64,000 bases of DNA, from assembly GCA_001552935.1 (NCBI GenBank), contig KQ959713.1, positions 911-64,910 of the forward strand. The letters are read 5' to 3'. Below, one piece after another: positions 27,994 to 36,803 of this stretch. Position 1 is the first letter of the stretch; every line of letters starts with the position of its first letter. The notes beneath the pieces are model-generated. The model was not told the DNA's origin. It made no database searches and saw nothing but the letters and a program-made list of their open reading frames with translations. Source of the DNA: Umbribacter vaginalis (GTDB lineage Bacteria > Actinomycetota > Coriobacteriia > Coriobacteriales > Eggerthellaceae). A program made the translations under genes and the position numbers.

Positions 27994-29184
27994 TTACTCC
28001 TTAACGCGCGAATTATGCGTCCATACCGAGCTTATAAGACCCAGTACCATAAAATTAACTACCATAAATGATGACCCATAACTCATAAAAGGTAAAGGGA
28101 TGCCTGTAATAGGCATAAGTGAGCATGTCATACCAATATTCTCAAGAATTTGGAATATCCACATACCTACGCCACACGCTACAATAAGCGTGCCAAACGT
28201 ATTGTTTGCACGCAGCGCAACATATATACAACTTGCAATTAATATCGCATAGGCAAGCAGTAAAATAAGTGAGCCAACTAAACCAAATTCTTCTGCAAGT
28301 ACACAAAAAATAAAGTCGGTAGGAGCTTCAGGCAAAATTCCTAAATTATGCTGTGAACCCTGCATATACCCTTGACCCCATAAACCACCCGAACCGATAG
28401 CAATCATCGCTTGACGAACGTTATAGCCCTCCTCAGATGCATTAGCGGCACCTTCATTCATAAATACGAGCAAACGGTTACGTTGGTATGTTTTCAGTAA
28501 ACGATAGTCGCCCGTTGCAGCTTTTAGCGCTTCATCAGCAAGAAATACCAGCACAATGAAAGCAACAAAACAGAGCGCTGTAATAAGTAAATACCGCACA
28601 GGAGCTTGTGATACCAACAACGCAACAGCACCAATAAACAAATATACTAATCCTGTTCCTAAATCGGGCTGCGTCATAATCGCAACAAAAGGAACCATCA
28701 TAAGCCCAAGCGCCTTAAGGTAAATGCGCGGCTGTGATAAGCGATCGTTATATTGCGCAACAATAGCAGCATCAAGCAAAATCACTGTAATTTTTGCAAA
28801 TTCCCCTGGTTGAACTTGCATGCCGATATTAATCCATGACGTTGCACCCATGGTATGCACGCCAATAAAAGGCAGATGAGGCGATAAAATAAGCACAACA
28901 TTAATAACAAGAAACAATTTAACGTAGCCTGCAAGGCGCCTATAATCGAAACGCCATATCACCGCCATAGCGATAATACCCACAGCAATGCCAGCAAGTT
29001 GCCTGTTGAAATTATACTTTGCATCTACGCTAACCGCAGAATACACAACCAATAAGCCATACAGAACCAGAAAAACACTTACAACAAGAAGTGGCAAGAA
29101 TACAACGCTCGTCAACCGCTTAGATGCGCCTACGCGCATCGATTTACCAGGTAGTGTTACGCTATGTATCTCAGGAATTCCCAC
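27994..29184 (-). CDS. rodA: Rod-shape SEDS peptidoglycan glycosyltransferase RodA
   Basis: 396-residue polytopic membrane protein of the FtsW/RodA/SpoVE family, the glycan-strand polymerase of lateral wall growth working with the class B PBP encoded just upstream. Visible are the N-terminal LYGLLVVYSAVS, the loop VQPGEFAKI, QPDLGTGLVYL, LLKTYQRNRLLVFM, LPEAPTDFIFCVLAEEFG and ITGIPLPFMSYGSS. The GTG start at 29184 lies six bases after AAGGA. It follows pbp2 by nine bases. The mreBCD neighbours make RodA more likely than FtsW. Confidence 0.96.
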   Translation of the reverse strand: MGIPEIHSVTLPGKSMRVGASKRLTSVVFLPLLVVSVFLVLYGLLVVYSAVSVDAKYNFNRQLAGIAVGIIAMAVIWRFDYRRLAGYVKLFLVINVVLILSPHLPFIGVHTMGATSWINIGMQVQPGEFAKITVILLDAAIVAQYNDRLSQPRIYLKALGLMMVPFVAIMTQPDLGTGLVYLFIGAVALLVSQAPVRYLLITALCFVAFIVLVFLADEALKAATGDYRLLKTYQRNRLLVFMNEGAANASEEGYNVRQAMIAIGSGGLWGQGYMQGSQHNLGILPEAPTDFIFCVLAEEFGLVGSLILLLAYAILIASCIYVALRANNTFGTLIVACGVGMWIFQILENIGMTCSLMPITGIPLPFMSYGSSFMVVNFMVLGLISSVWTHNSRVKE

Positions 29185-29193
29185 ATATCATCC

Positions 29194-31374
29194 TTAATCG
29201 TTGCGCGCGGCCGATACGCTCGCAAGCTTTACTGAGCGCCCTGATGACGGCTCGATAGCTTCCACTTCTTTCAAATTACCGTGCTCGTATTTCTGAAGCG
29301 CAGAAAGTATTTTAGCACTGACTGGTCCAGCTGTTGCCGCGCCGCCGCCTCCCTGCTCAATAATAACCGTACAAACGTAACGCGGATGATTACTTGGATA
29401 GTAACATGCAATCCAACCGAAGTCCTTTGATCCTTTTACCTGCGCCGTTCCTGTTTTACATGCAATGGAGTCGGGATTTATACCCTCTTTAACATACGCG
29501 GTACGCAAGAGCGGCGTTGCTGACGCAACAGCATTCAGAGCACTTTTTATCCCTTCGAGGTGTTCAGCATTTACATCAGGTGTGTCAATAATTTCAAGCT
29601 CTTTTGAAACAGCTGCAACATCGCGTCCATTCTTCACTTGCTTGAGAACATGAGGACGTACAATGTGACCTGTTGCAACAGCACCATACGCAACTGCTAG
29701 CTGAATAGGCGTAATAAGAACATCTCCTTGCCCAATAACCATATTTGTTAAATCGCCACCACGCCATACACCCTCAGTAGGAACGTCACGCCAATGTTTG
29801 CGCTTCCATTCCGGTGTTGGAATGCGGCCAACTTCTTCAGCAGGCAAATCGATACCTGTTTTCTTCCCAAAATTGTAACGACCAATTTCTTCTTGAAGCG
29901 CTTCATCGCTCAAGGTGCCACCGCGCGAGTGTCCCGCATAAAAAAAGTTAAGAGCAATTTCATAAAACACGACGTCACACGATTGTATAATTCCGCGACG
30001 AAGCCCAATATAGCCATGTCCTGTCCGCAACCAACAGTGTTGTACATTGCCTGAGTGAAAACCATCCCACGCACCAGTACAATGCCATGTTTTATGAAAA
30101 TCAGCAAGGCCATATTTCAATCCTGCTAAACCCGTAAAGGTTTTAAACGTCGACGCAGCAGGATACGTTCCCGAAACAGCTCTGTTCAATAAAGGATAAT
30201 GCGACGTTTGAGACGAATACACATCCCACACTTCACGTGAAATGCCGCCGATAAAAGTTTCAGGATTATACGTAGGATAACTTGAGAGAGCCACAATACC
30301 GCCATCAGCCATATCAAGTAGAACAGCAGCACCAGCAACGCCATGACCTTCCCCGATAACACCGCGTGGCGCAATAGTTTGCGCAAGAGCTGCATCGGCA
30401 ACATATTGCAGTGGCGCTTTAATCGTAAGATACAAATCGCTTCCCTGAACAGGCGCCGTATCACTTACTACGCCAACTACGGTACCATTGGTGTCAGCAA
30501 TTACTCGTCTGCGACCGTGTTCTCCTGCAAGAATCTGATCGTAGGTGTATTCGACGCCATTTTTACCAACGTCATCGCCCAGCTCAACATGTCTATTATG
30601 AGCAACAGTTTTCAAGTCTTCCTGCGACACTTTACCCGTATAGCCAAGCACATGTGCTGCCAGTGCCTTATATGGATACGAGCGTATTGTTCGCTTTTCA
30701 ATAGAAATGCCGCCAAAGGCATCGATATGTTCGCGAATGTAGGCCTCTTGTGTAAAGCTAATGTCGGATGCAACAACGCGTTTTCCCTGCGCACCTGTAG
30801 ATGTATCCGCAATACGACGACGCACTACAGCAAGCGGAATACCCAACACCACTGACAGCCGCTTCACAATATCAGCGCTTTTTAGCACCGAAGCATCAGC
30901 AAGTACTACCGATACTGCTCTATTATCGACCAATACCACACCGTCAGCATCATAAATTAAGCCGCGCGGAGCAGGTGTAGAGATAGTTTTGTATTTATTG
31001 CGCTCGGCAGCACTTTGTAAATCGTCACGCGTAACAATTTGCAAGAAGTATAACTTTGACGCAAGAAGTGCTAACACGCCCGCCCCAAAAGCTGAAAGTA
31101 CTGCAAGACGCTTTTTTGAACTTTGTTGCATCACAGAAGATGACGTAAAACTCTCGCGCTTTACGTGATCGCGTTCAGGAGATGCTGCAATAGCGTTTGG
31201 CTTGTGACGTGGTTCCAGATTCGTAATAGAATTCTGCGTTGCAGAGCTTTTCTTCACGCGCAAACCACGTGCCTTTTCGCGCGAACGACGTACCATATAA
31301 ACAGCGATTACTACAACTGCTAAAACCACAATAACAGCAAGTGTAATGCCTATTGAACGTACTAAAATGCTCAT
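29194..31374 (-). CDS. mrdA: Penicillin-binding protein 2 (class B transpeptidase)
   Basis: 726-residue elongation-specific transpeptidase. Catalytic motifs: SxxK as STFK (S408-K411), SCD at 464-466 (PBP2 enzymes typically have SSD rather than SxN) and KTG at 639-641. The pedestal segment APRGLIYDADGVVL is at 135-148. The start at 31374 is firm: the AAGGTAGC ribosome site sits at the end of mreD, three bases before the ATG. Unusually there are two hydrophobic N-terminal segments, 5-28 and 89-112, separated by a charged, Ser-rich 60-residue stretch; usual PBP2 has only the second. Partner of RodA. Confidence 0.96.
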   Translation of the reverse strand: MSILVRSIGITLAVIVVLAVVVIAVYMVRRSREKARGLRVKKSSATQNSITNLEPRHKPNAIAASPERDHVKRESFTSSSVMQQSSKKRLAVLSAFGAGVLALLASKLYFLQIVTRDDLQSAAERNKYKTISTPAPRGLIYDADGVVLVDNRAVSVVLADASVLKSADIVKRLSVVLGIPLAVVRRRIADTSTGAQGKRVVASDISFTQEAYIREHIDAFGGISIEKRTIRSYPYKALAAHVLGYTGKVSQEDLKTVAHNRHVELGDDVGKNGVEYTYDQILAGEHGRRRVIADTNGTVVGVVSDTAPVQGSDLYLTIKAPLQYVADAALAQTIAPRGVIGEGHGVAGAAVLLDMADGGIVALSSYPTYNPETFIGGISREVWDVYSSQTSHYPLLNRAVSGTYPAASTFKTFTGLAGLKYGLADFHKTWHCTGAWDGFHSGNVQHCWLRTGHGYIGLRRGIIQSCDVVFYEIALNFFYAGHSRGGTLSDEALQEEIGRYNFGKKTGIDLPAEEVGRIPTPEWKRKHWRDVPTEGVWRGGDLTNMVIGQGDVLITPIQLAVAYGAVATGHIVRPHVLKQVKNGRDVAAVSKELEIIDTPDVNAEHLEGIKSALNAVASATPLLRTAYVKEGINPDSIACKTGTAQVKGSKDFGWIACYYPSNHPRYVCTVIIEQGGGGAATAGPVSAKILSALQKYEHGNLKEVEAIEPSSGRSVKLASVSAARND

Positions 31375-31377
31375 AAG

Positions 31378-31908
31378 CTACCTTACGTTTATAACGCTTG
31401 AAGGTGTTTTTTGAGCATTACGATGACTTACTATGCGTGCCAAGATAAAGTAGGCAACCAGCGATAAAACGAAATTTATACCCCATGATGGCAGTATGAT
31501 ATGTATGCATGCCTGTAAGAAATCACTTGAATGAAGCACGGCGTTTTGAATAAGCCCTATGAAAAATTCAATAAGAAATGTTCCAAGCGCAAGGGCGATA
31601 CATGCTGTGATTGCTGCGTGGTTATCAAGTGTATCGACGATGCGCGCAATCAGCACACTCACCAGTGTAAAGACCAACGAAAACGATCCTACAACGCCAC
31701 CGAATAATAAATTAAATGCTAATCCTGCAAAAAATGGCAACGCAATACGCCTTACAGAACTCGTAAGCATAATAAAAGGAAGTACCAGTATAACCAAGAA
31801 ATGTGGCGTTCCTAAATCGATATGAGCCCAAGGTGCAATAAGAAATTGCAGCACAAACGCAATAATCACGATAATAAGAGCATTTTTTGTTTGTCTCTCT
31901 GTACTCAT
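31378..31908 (-). CDS. mreD: Rod shape-determining protein MreD
   Basis: 176-residue hydrophobic protein with five to six membrane segments, as in MreD, which couples MreC to the RodA-PBP2 synthase. The family is poorly conserved, so the assignment rests on hydrophobicity, length, the motif LAFNLLFGGVVGSFSL and position. Its ATG overlaps the mreC stop by 4 bp (ATGA), so translation is coupled, and pbp2 follows after three bases. Confidence 0.93.
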   Translation of the reverse strand: MSTERQTKNALIIVIIAFVLQFLIAPWAHIDLGTPHFLVILVLPFIMLTSSVRRIALPFFAGLAFNLLFGGVVGSFSLVFTLVSVLIARIVDTLDNHAAITACIALALGTFLIEFFIGLIQNAVLHSSDFLQACIHIILPSWGINFVLSLVAYFILARIVSHRNAQKTPSSVINVR

Positions 31909-32744
31909 GAGCCGTATTCCTTAATAACAAATACTTCTTCAAGCTGGGCAATGTTATCGGGCTGAGTAACGAGATAGCGTTCATCGTGCTTAAGTTGGCT
32001 GCTGTGCGATGGTGTAACGCTTCCTACTAACAATCCCTTAGGAAACGTTCCGCCCACGCCAGAGGTAATGACGCTATCGCCTGCCTGCGGCATTTGATCG
32101 CCCGTAAGATTATGTACGTAAATAAGCCCCTCAAGTGAGCCTTGGAGCATGCCTTGAACGCGTGTGGACTGTATCATCACAGCTGCACCCGATGCGCTAT
32201 CTTGCAAAAGACGCACTTGAGCACTGTGTGCATTCACCGCTGATACTTGTCCAACAACGCATGACGAGCCCATAACCGCCATACCAGGAGAAATACCTTC
32301 TGCGCTTCCCACATTAATCGTAACACTACGTTCCCAGCCAGAAAGTGTCTTATCGATAATACGCGCCGCAACGCCCGATAGCTTTGCTGCTTCTTTCATC
32401 GATAACAGCGACCGTAAACGAATAATTTCTTGGCGATACTCTTCTCCTTGCACAACCAAATTGCGCAAGTGAGCATTTTGCTCGCGCAAATGTGAAAGCG
32501 TTTCGGGGTTTGCTTGCGAATCATCAAGGCGGGCGCTGGTAGCATCAAGCGCCGATCCAAATACACCGCCAATACGTTTAGCGGGAACAGCTCCTAAACT
32601 AACGGCATTTTGTACGCTATGAAGCGCTCCTTTTTCACCTTCAAAGGTATACGCGAAACACAGTGCAATTGACACCACAAGTGCTGCAAGAAATGCAAGT
32701 GGTGTATTTCTGCTCTTCTTTTGAAATGATTGATACAGGGACAT
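31905..32744 (-). CDS. mreC: Rod shape-determining protein MreC
   Basis: 279 residues: a short cytoplasmic tail, one membrane helix (about 15-35, TPLAFLAALVVSIALCFAYT), a coiled-coil stretch (about 80-115, LREQNAHLRNLVVQGEEYRQ) and the periplasm-facing double beta-barrel, including GWERSVTINVGSAEGISPG, AVMGSSCVVGQV and GVGGTFPKGLLVGSV. MreC activates the PBP2-RodA synthase. I use the ATG at 32744 behind GGGG at seven bases; a TTG two codons upstream is possible. It starts ten bases after the mreB stop. Confidence 0.96.
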   Translation of the reverse strand: MSLYQSFQKKSRNTPLAFLAALVVSIALCFAYTFEGEKGALHSVQNAVSLGAVPAKRIGGVFGSALDATSARLDDSQANPETLSHLREQNAHLRNLVVQGEEYRQEIIRLRSLLSMKEAAKLSGVAARIIDKTLSGWERSVTINVGSAEGISPGMAVMGSSCVVGQVSAVNAHSAQVRLLQDSASGAAVMIQSTRVQGMLQGSLEGLIYVHNLTGDQMPQAGDSVITSGVGGTFPKGLLVGSVTPSHSSQLKHDERYLVTQPDNIAQLEEVFVIKEYGS

Positions 32745-32754
32745 AAGCAAGCCC

Positions 32755-33810
32755 CTAGCGTGCCCTCATAAGCGTTTGACGCAACGCGCTTGGCGTGTCG
32801 AGCACTTTCATACAACCCGTTACAACATTGGTAAGAGCAGTTTCGCTTGTCCATACGGGAATTTCAAGCTTATCGGTAAGATAGCGATCGAGCCCCGACA
32901 ACAAACCGCCGCCACCCGTAAGCAAAATTCCGTTTTGAATAATATCGCTTGCAAGATCCGGGTTTGTTTTCTTAAACGTTTCTTTTATGCTTAAAACCAT
33001 CTCTTCACAGGGCTGTACTAAAGCAGAACGAACGTCTTCCGATTGGATAGTTACTTCTTTTGGCTGTTCAGTAAGCACATCCTGACCTGAAATAATCATA
33101 TCGCGCTCGTGACCATCTTCAAAAGGCAAAATAGATCCAATTTTGATTTTAATAACTTCAGCCGTACGCTCGCCAATTTTAATACCCAGCAAATCACGCA
33201 AGTGCATAGAAATTGCCTCGTCCATACGGTTGCCAGCTAAACGCAGTGATGATGATGTTACAATGCCGCCCAAAGAAATAACAGCAACCTCAGTAGTACC
33301 GCCGCCAATGTCAACAACCATTGAACCAGTAGGCTCGGTAACAGGTAAATCGGCACCCATAGCAGCTGCCATCGGTTCTTCAATAAGAAACGCTTGACGT
33401 GCTCCTGCTTGAATAGTTGACTCAAATACCGCGCGCTTTTCAACAGACGTTGCACCACATGGAATACACACAACGATACGCGGTTTGGTTTGCCATGGGT
33501 ATTTACGAGGTGCTGCTTTGTTAATGAAAGCGGAAATCATAGCTTCAGTGATGTCGTAGTCGGCAATCACACCATCTTTTAAGGGGTGCTCTGCAGAGAA
33601 AGCATCGGGCGTGTGATTAATCATGTTTTTTGCTTCATGACCAACAGCAAGCACGCGATTAGTATGGCGCTCAATAGCAACTACGGAAGGTTCGTTAATG
33701 ACGATACCTTCGCCTGAGATGGCAATAAGAGTATTAGCAGTACCCAAATCAATTGCCATATCTGCGCTCATGCGTCCTGTTAACCCTGCAAAAAAGTCTA
33801 AGAAAGACAT
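32755..33810 (-). CDS. mreB: Actin-like cell-shape protein MreB
   Basis: 351 residues, full length. The actin-fold nucleotide motifs are complete: phosphate-1 MAIDLGTANTLI, phosphate-2 VVDIGGGTTEVAVISLGG, adenosine ILLTGGGGLLSGL, plus the connect segment PFEDGHERDMII. MreB filaments guide the elongation synthase. It is the first gene of mreB-mreC-mreD-pbp2-rodA-DUF697, all with gaps of at most ten bases or an overlap. The ATG at 33810 has GGGG nine bases upstream, a weak but plausible site. It predicts rod or coccobacillary growth. Confidence 0.98.
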   Translation of the reverse strand: MSFLDFFAGLTGRMSADMAIDLGTANTLIAISGEGIVINEPSVVAIERHTNRVLAVGHEAKNMINHTPDAFSAEHPLKDGVIADYDITEAMISAFINKAAPRKYPWQTKPRIVVCIPCGATSVEKRAVFESTIQAGARQAFLIEEPMAAAMGADLPVTEPTGSMVVDIGGGTTEVAVISLGGIVTSSSLRLAGNRMDEAISMHLRDLLGIKIGERTAEVIKIKIGSILPFEDGHERDMIISGQDVLTEQPKEVTIQSEDVRSALVQPCEEMVLSIKETFKKTNPDLASDIIQNGILLTGGGGLLSGLDRYLTDKLEIPVWTSETALTNVVTGCMKVLDTPSALRQTLMRAR

Positions 33811-34006
33811 GAATGCGAGCCCCTTGCTTCTCTTCTAACGGGCAAGCGCACATTGGCGCTTGCAACCGCTCCTACTTGCCTGTTGCACGTGGTTGTTTCT
33901 TATCTGACACATATCGAAAGGCGCACGTGCGACACCCCTACACTACTCAATGTAAGCTCGTTCGCTGCGCATTACACGTGCTCAGCGAACTTACGCAAAA
34001 GCCTGA

Positions 34007-34048
34007 TTGAACGGGTAATCATACCCGTGTAGCCTTACACCCGTTCAA
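34007..34048 (-). terminator. Hairpin directly after ndk
   Basis: TTGAACGGGT (34007-34016) pairs with ACCCGTTCAA (34039-34048), ten perfect pairs with a 22-nt loop; an alternative inner stem ACGGGT/ACCCGT (34011-34016, 34023-34028) competes with it. It begins two bases past the ndk stop. A near-copy of CTTACGCAAAA flanks it on both sides. The U tract after it (GGCTTTTGC on the minus strand) is weak, so partial termination or transcript-end protection is as likely as full termination. Confidence 0.5.
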
Positions 34049-34050
34049 GC

Positions 34051-34455
34051 TTACGCAAAAAAGATACCAATCTCACGCTCAGCTGATGCTTCACTGTCTG
34101 AGCCATGAATAACGTTTTCATCCATAATCAAGCCAAAGTCGCCACGAATAGTGCCAGGAGCAGCATCGGCAGGATTTGTTGCACCCATCAGCGTACGTAC
34201 CTTTGCAACAGCACCTTCACCTGAAAGCACCATTTTCACAACAGGGCCTGATGTGATATATGCTACAAGGCCTTCATAGAAAGGTTTATCTTTGTGTTCA
34301 GCATAATTAGCAGCAGCTTGTTCTTGGCTTACCATTCCCATTTCAAGGCGCTCAATTTTCAATCCTGCGCGCTCGAAACGTTTAATAATAGCTCCTACAT
34401 GACCATTGCGAACACCATCAGGCTTAATCATGGTATACGTTTTTTGAATTGCCAT
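34051..34455 (-). CDS. ndk: Nucleoside-diphosphate kinase
   Basis: 134 residues, typical length. The catalytic phospho-histidine is His117 in NVIHGSDSEASAEREIGIFF, and the nucleotide-binding residues lie in YTMIKPDGVRNG and GATNPADAAPGTIRGDF. It equalises the NTP and dNTP pools. The ATG at 34455 has AAAGGAG at the right distance. It stands between the TPR/membrane protein gene and mreB on the same strand. Confidence 0.98.
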   Translation of the reverse strand: MAIQKTYTMIKPDGVRNGHVGAIIKRFERAGLKIERLEMGMVSQEQAAANYAEHKDKPFYEGLVAYITSGPVVKMVLSGEGAVAKVRTLMGATNPADAAPGTIRGDFGLIMDENVIHGSDSEASAEREIGIFFA

Positions 34456-34605
34456 TACAACTCCTTTTCGTTGTGTACACGTATGTACATCTGCACTGTT
34501 TTACTGTGTAGGCGCTTCATGCTGCATTCGTTTAAACACACAGCGCTTCACAGCTTTTTGCTGCAGCACGTATTGTTACAAAAGTAACGACGGTTACTAC
34601 CGTAA

Positions 34606-35955
34606 TTAATTACGGCTTGCAAAGTATAATTCTACATTAGTAATTTTCCAACCCACAAGATCGCGCGCAAGCGTAATTTGATAGCGAATCGCACCGCTTT
34701 CTCCTTCGCTTGCTGTTACGAACACTTTTGAGATGGAAGCACCAGCTGCCACTTTATCGATACTCACGTTTGCATTCGGCGTAATGAGCGATTTCATATT
34801 CTTGATGTCAGCTTCTTTTACGCGTGGATGAAACACCTGTGTATCGTTACCATTTGTGTTAGTGAACAGTTTTTCAACCGTTTGCTGCTGAGTTGGATAA
34901 CCGTAGCCTTGCAAATACAATACTACACCGCCTGCTAAAGCAAGCAAAATTACCACCATAAACGCAATAAGAATTTTCAAGCCAACGCCACGTCGTTTGC
35001 GATCTTGCTTAACAACACCTCGTGACCAGCGCTCAAGTTCTTCATCAGTGGCATTAAAGAAACGCTCTTCGCTATCGCCATAAGGAGCATTATCGTAAGC
35101 ATCCGCGTAATAATAGTTGTCATTATCGGCTGCTTTTTGCTCGTCTTGATGAGCACCTGGCGCATCGTTTGTGCTGACCGATACATCAAGACCCGATGTA
35201 TCATTGGCAAGAGATGGTATCGCTTGCGTTGTTTCTGCTGTTCCTTGTGATACAGCTGCAACAGCACGTTGGTAGTCGACTGTCGCCGATGACGAAAGAA
35301 AATACGTACGATCGGCAATCGATTGTTCAAACGACTCAACAGCTTTTTGCATCTGTCCACAAGCAACATATGCCTGACCAAGGCTTGCATATAACTTGTT
35401 GCGAACATTTTGCTTCATGTCAAACTGAAGTGCGCTTTCATACGATGCAACAGCATCGGCAGGTCTATCAAGCGCCATAAAGCACACACCAAGGTTTAAC
35501 AGTGCTTTTGTTGGATCGGGATTAGCTTCATCAAGTGCTGCTTCACGAAATTCAACACCAGCTTCAGCCGATTTACCCATTTTTAACAACACATTACCAA
35601 GCGCAAGATGAGCTTTGTATACTTTTTTATAGTCTCTATCTGATATAGAAATTTCAAAATGCTTTACGGCATTGGTGTAATCGCGCAAAGCAGCATATGC
35701 CATACCAATATTGTAATTAAGGCTGCCACAGGCATCGTAATCCGTATCGGCGCTTGCCTGATTGTACCAATCGATAGCTTCGTCATAGCGCTTCATTTTG
35801 GTATAGCAATTACCAATACGATGATGCAAAAGCCCTTTATCACCAGGTTCTAAACTTTCGTCATCGGAAAGCGTTGCCTGATACAAACGCAATGCAGTTT
35901 CATAATCACCTGCCATGACCATCATATTTGCCTGATGAAATAAATCCTTATTCAT
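34606..35955 (-). CDS. TPR protein with a single C-terminal membrane segment
   Basis: 449 residues of unknown function. About 1-230 form six or more tetratricopeptide repeats (DYETALRLYQATL, KGLLHHRIGNCYTKMKRYDE, DYTNAVKHFEIS, KVYKAHLALGNVLLKMGKS, KALLNLGVCFMALDRPADA, NKLYASLGQAYVACGQM). A disordered acidic linker with a Tyr-rich patch follows (about 235-300), then the basic stretch KQDRKRRG, one membrane helix at 326-349 and a 95-residue outside domain. TPRs in the cytoplasm with a small external domain suggest a scaffold at the membrane, perhaps linked to the neighbouring wall machinery; that is inference. The ATG at 35955 follows AGGGTAGGT. Confidence 0.88.
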   Translation of the reverse strand: MNKDLFHQANMMVMAGDYETALRLYQATLSDDESLEPGDKGLLHHRIGNCYTKMKRYDEAIDWYNQASADTDYDACGSLNYNIGMAYAALRDYTNAVKHFEISISDRDYKKVYKAHLALGNVLLKMGKSAEAGVEFREAALDEANPDPTKALLNLGVCFMALDRPADAVASYESALQFDMKQNVRNKLYASLGQAYVACGQMQKAVESFEQSIADRTYFLSSSATVDYQRAVAAVSQGTAETTQAIPSLANDTSGLDVSVSTNDAPGAHQDEQKAADNDNYYYADAYDNAPYGDSEERFFNATDEELERWSRGVVKQDRKRRGVGLKILIAFMVVILLALAGGVVLYLQGYGYPTQQQTVEKLFTNTNGNDTQVFHPRVKEADIKNMKSLITPNANVSIDKVAAGASISKVFVTASEGESGAIRYQITLARDLVGWKITNVELYFASRN

Positions 35956-36010
35956 ACCTACCCTATCTTTGCGCTGTAACTCATGTTGTACTTAACACAC
36001 GCATCGCAGT

Positions 36011-36538
36011 TTAACGGTTAAGAATTTCTATGCTTTCAATAACATCGCCTGCACGCAGCAAACCGATAACATCTTTACCTTCAATCGTTTGACCAAAAAC
36101 AGTATATCCGCTATCAAGCATATGTTGAGGTCCAAGACACAAATAAAATTGTGAACCTGCTGAATTGGGGTCTTGTGAACGCGCCATTGCAAGCGCACCA
36201 TCTTCATGAGAATTGTTCGGATTCGTTGAATATTCCTCTTTGATGCAATAGCCCGGTCCGCCTGTTCCAAGCCCTGAGTAGGGATTATCTGCCATGCGTG
36301 CCACTTCTTCTGCACTGTATTGTTTGGTGTTAGGGTCGCCACCTTGAATAACAAAATGCGGAACGAAACGATGGAATTTTAAGTTATCGTAAAAGCCTTT
36401 TTCAGCAAGCTCGATAAAATTACCAACATGAATAGGGGCATCATTGCCCGCAAGCTGAACGCGAATTGTGCCTTTTGATGTGGTAATAACTGCAATTTCT
36501 TTACCATTTGGCACAACAGATGGTGTATAAAGCGCCAT
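36011..36538 (-). CDS. ppiB: Cyclophilin-type peptidyl-prolyl cis-trans isomerase
   Basis: 175-residue cytoplasmic cyclophilin (no signal peptide) that speeds proline isomerisation during folding. The active-site stretch FHRFVPHFVIQGGD includes R57, F62 and Q65; further family segments are GALAMARSQDPNSAGSQFYL and LDSGYTVFGQTIEGKDVI. The ATG at 36538 has TAAGGAG seven bases upstream. It lies about 55 bp before the TPR gene on the same strand. Confidence 0.96.
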   Translation of the reverse strand: MALYTPSVVPNGKEIAVITTSKGTIRVQLAGNDAPIHVGNFIELAEKGFYDNLKFHRFVPHFVIQGGDPNTKQYSAEEVARMADNPYSGLGTGGPGYCIKEEYSTNPNNSHEDGALAMARSQDPNSAGSQFYLCLGPQHMLDSGYTVFGQTIEGKDVIGLLRAGDVIESIEILNR

Positions 36539-36739
36539 AAGTTCTCCTTACTTATGCATACGACAGCACATACTTATGCTTCAATCATACCTTGCACGAG
36601 GACAAACATACCACTATGCATGCTGTAACGTACAGTTGGTATCATTGTACCAGTAAGTGCGCATACTTCGCAAAATTGATACATTGTAGTTTTTGTGCCG
36701 GTGCGTTATTCGAACCCAGCGCTGCACAATATAAGGAAA

Positions 36740-36770
36740 GCAGCCTTAGCAAAACAGGCGCTAAGGCTGC
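36740..36770 (-). terminator. Terminator of the LPXTG protein gene
   Basis: Perfect 11-bp stem GCAGCCTTAGC / GCTAAGGCTGC (36740-36750, 36760-36770), 9-nt loop, followed on the minus strand by TTTCCTTAT. It sits 34 bp after the stop codon of the surface-protein gene. Confidence 0.8.
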
Positions 36771-36803
36771 AATTACAATTCATGGAGGCACGTAGGCATT
36801 ATA

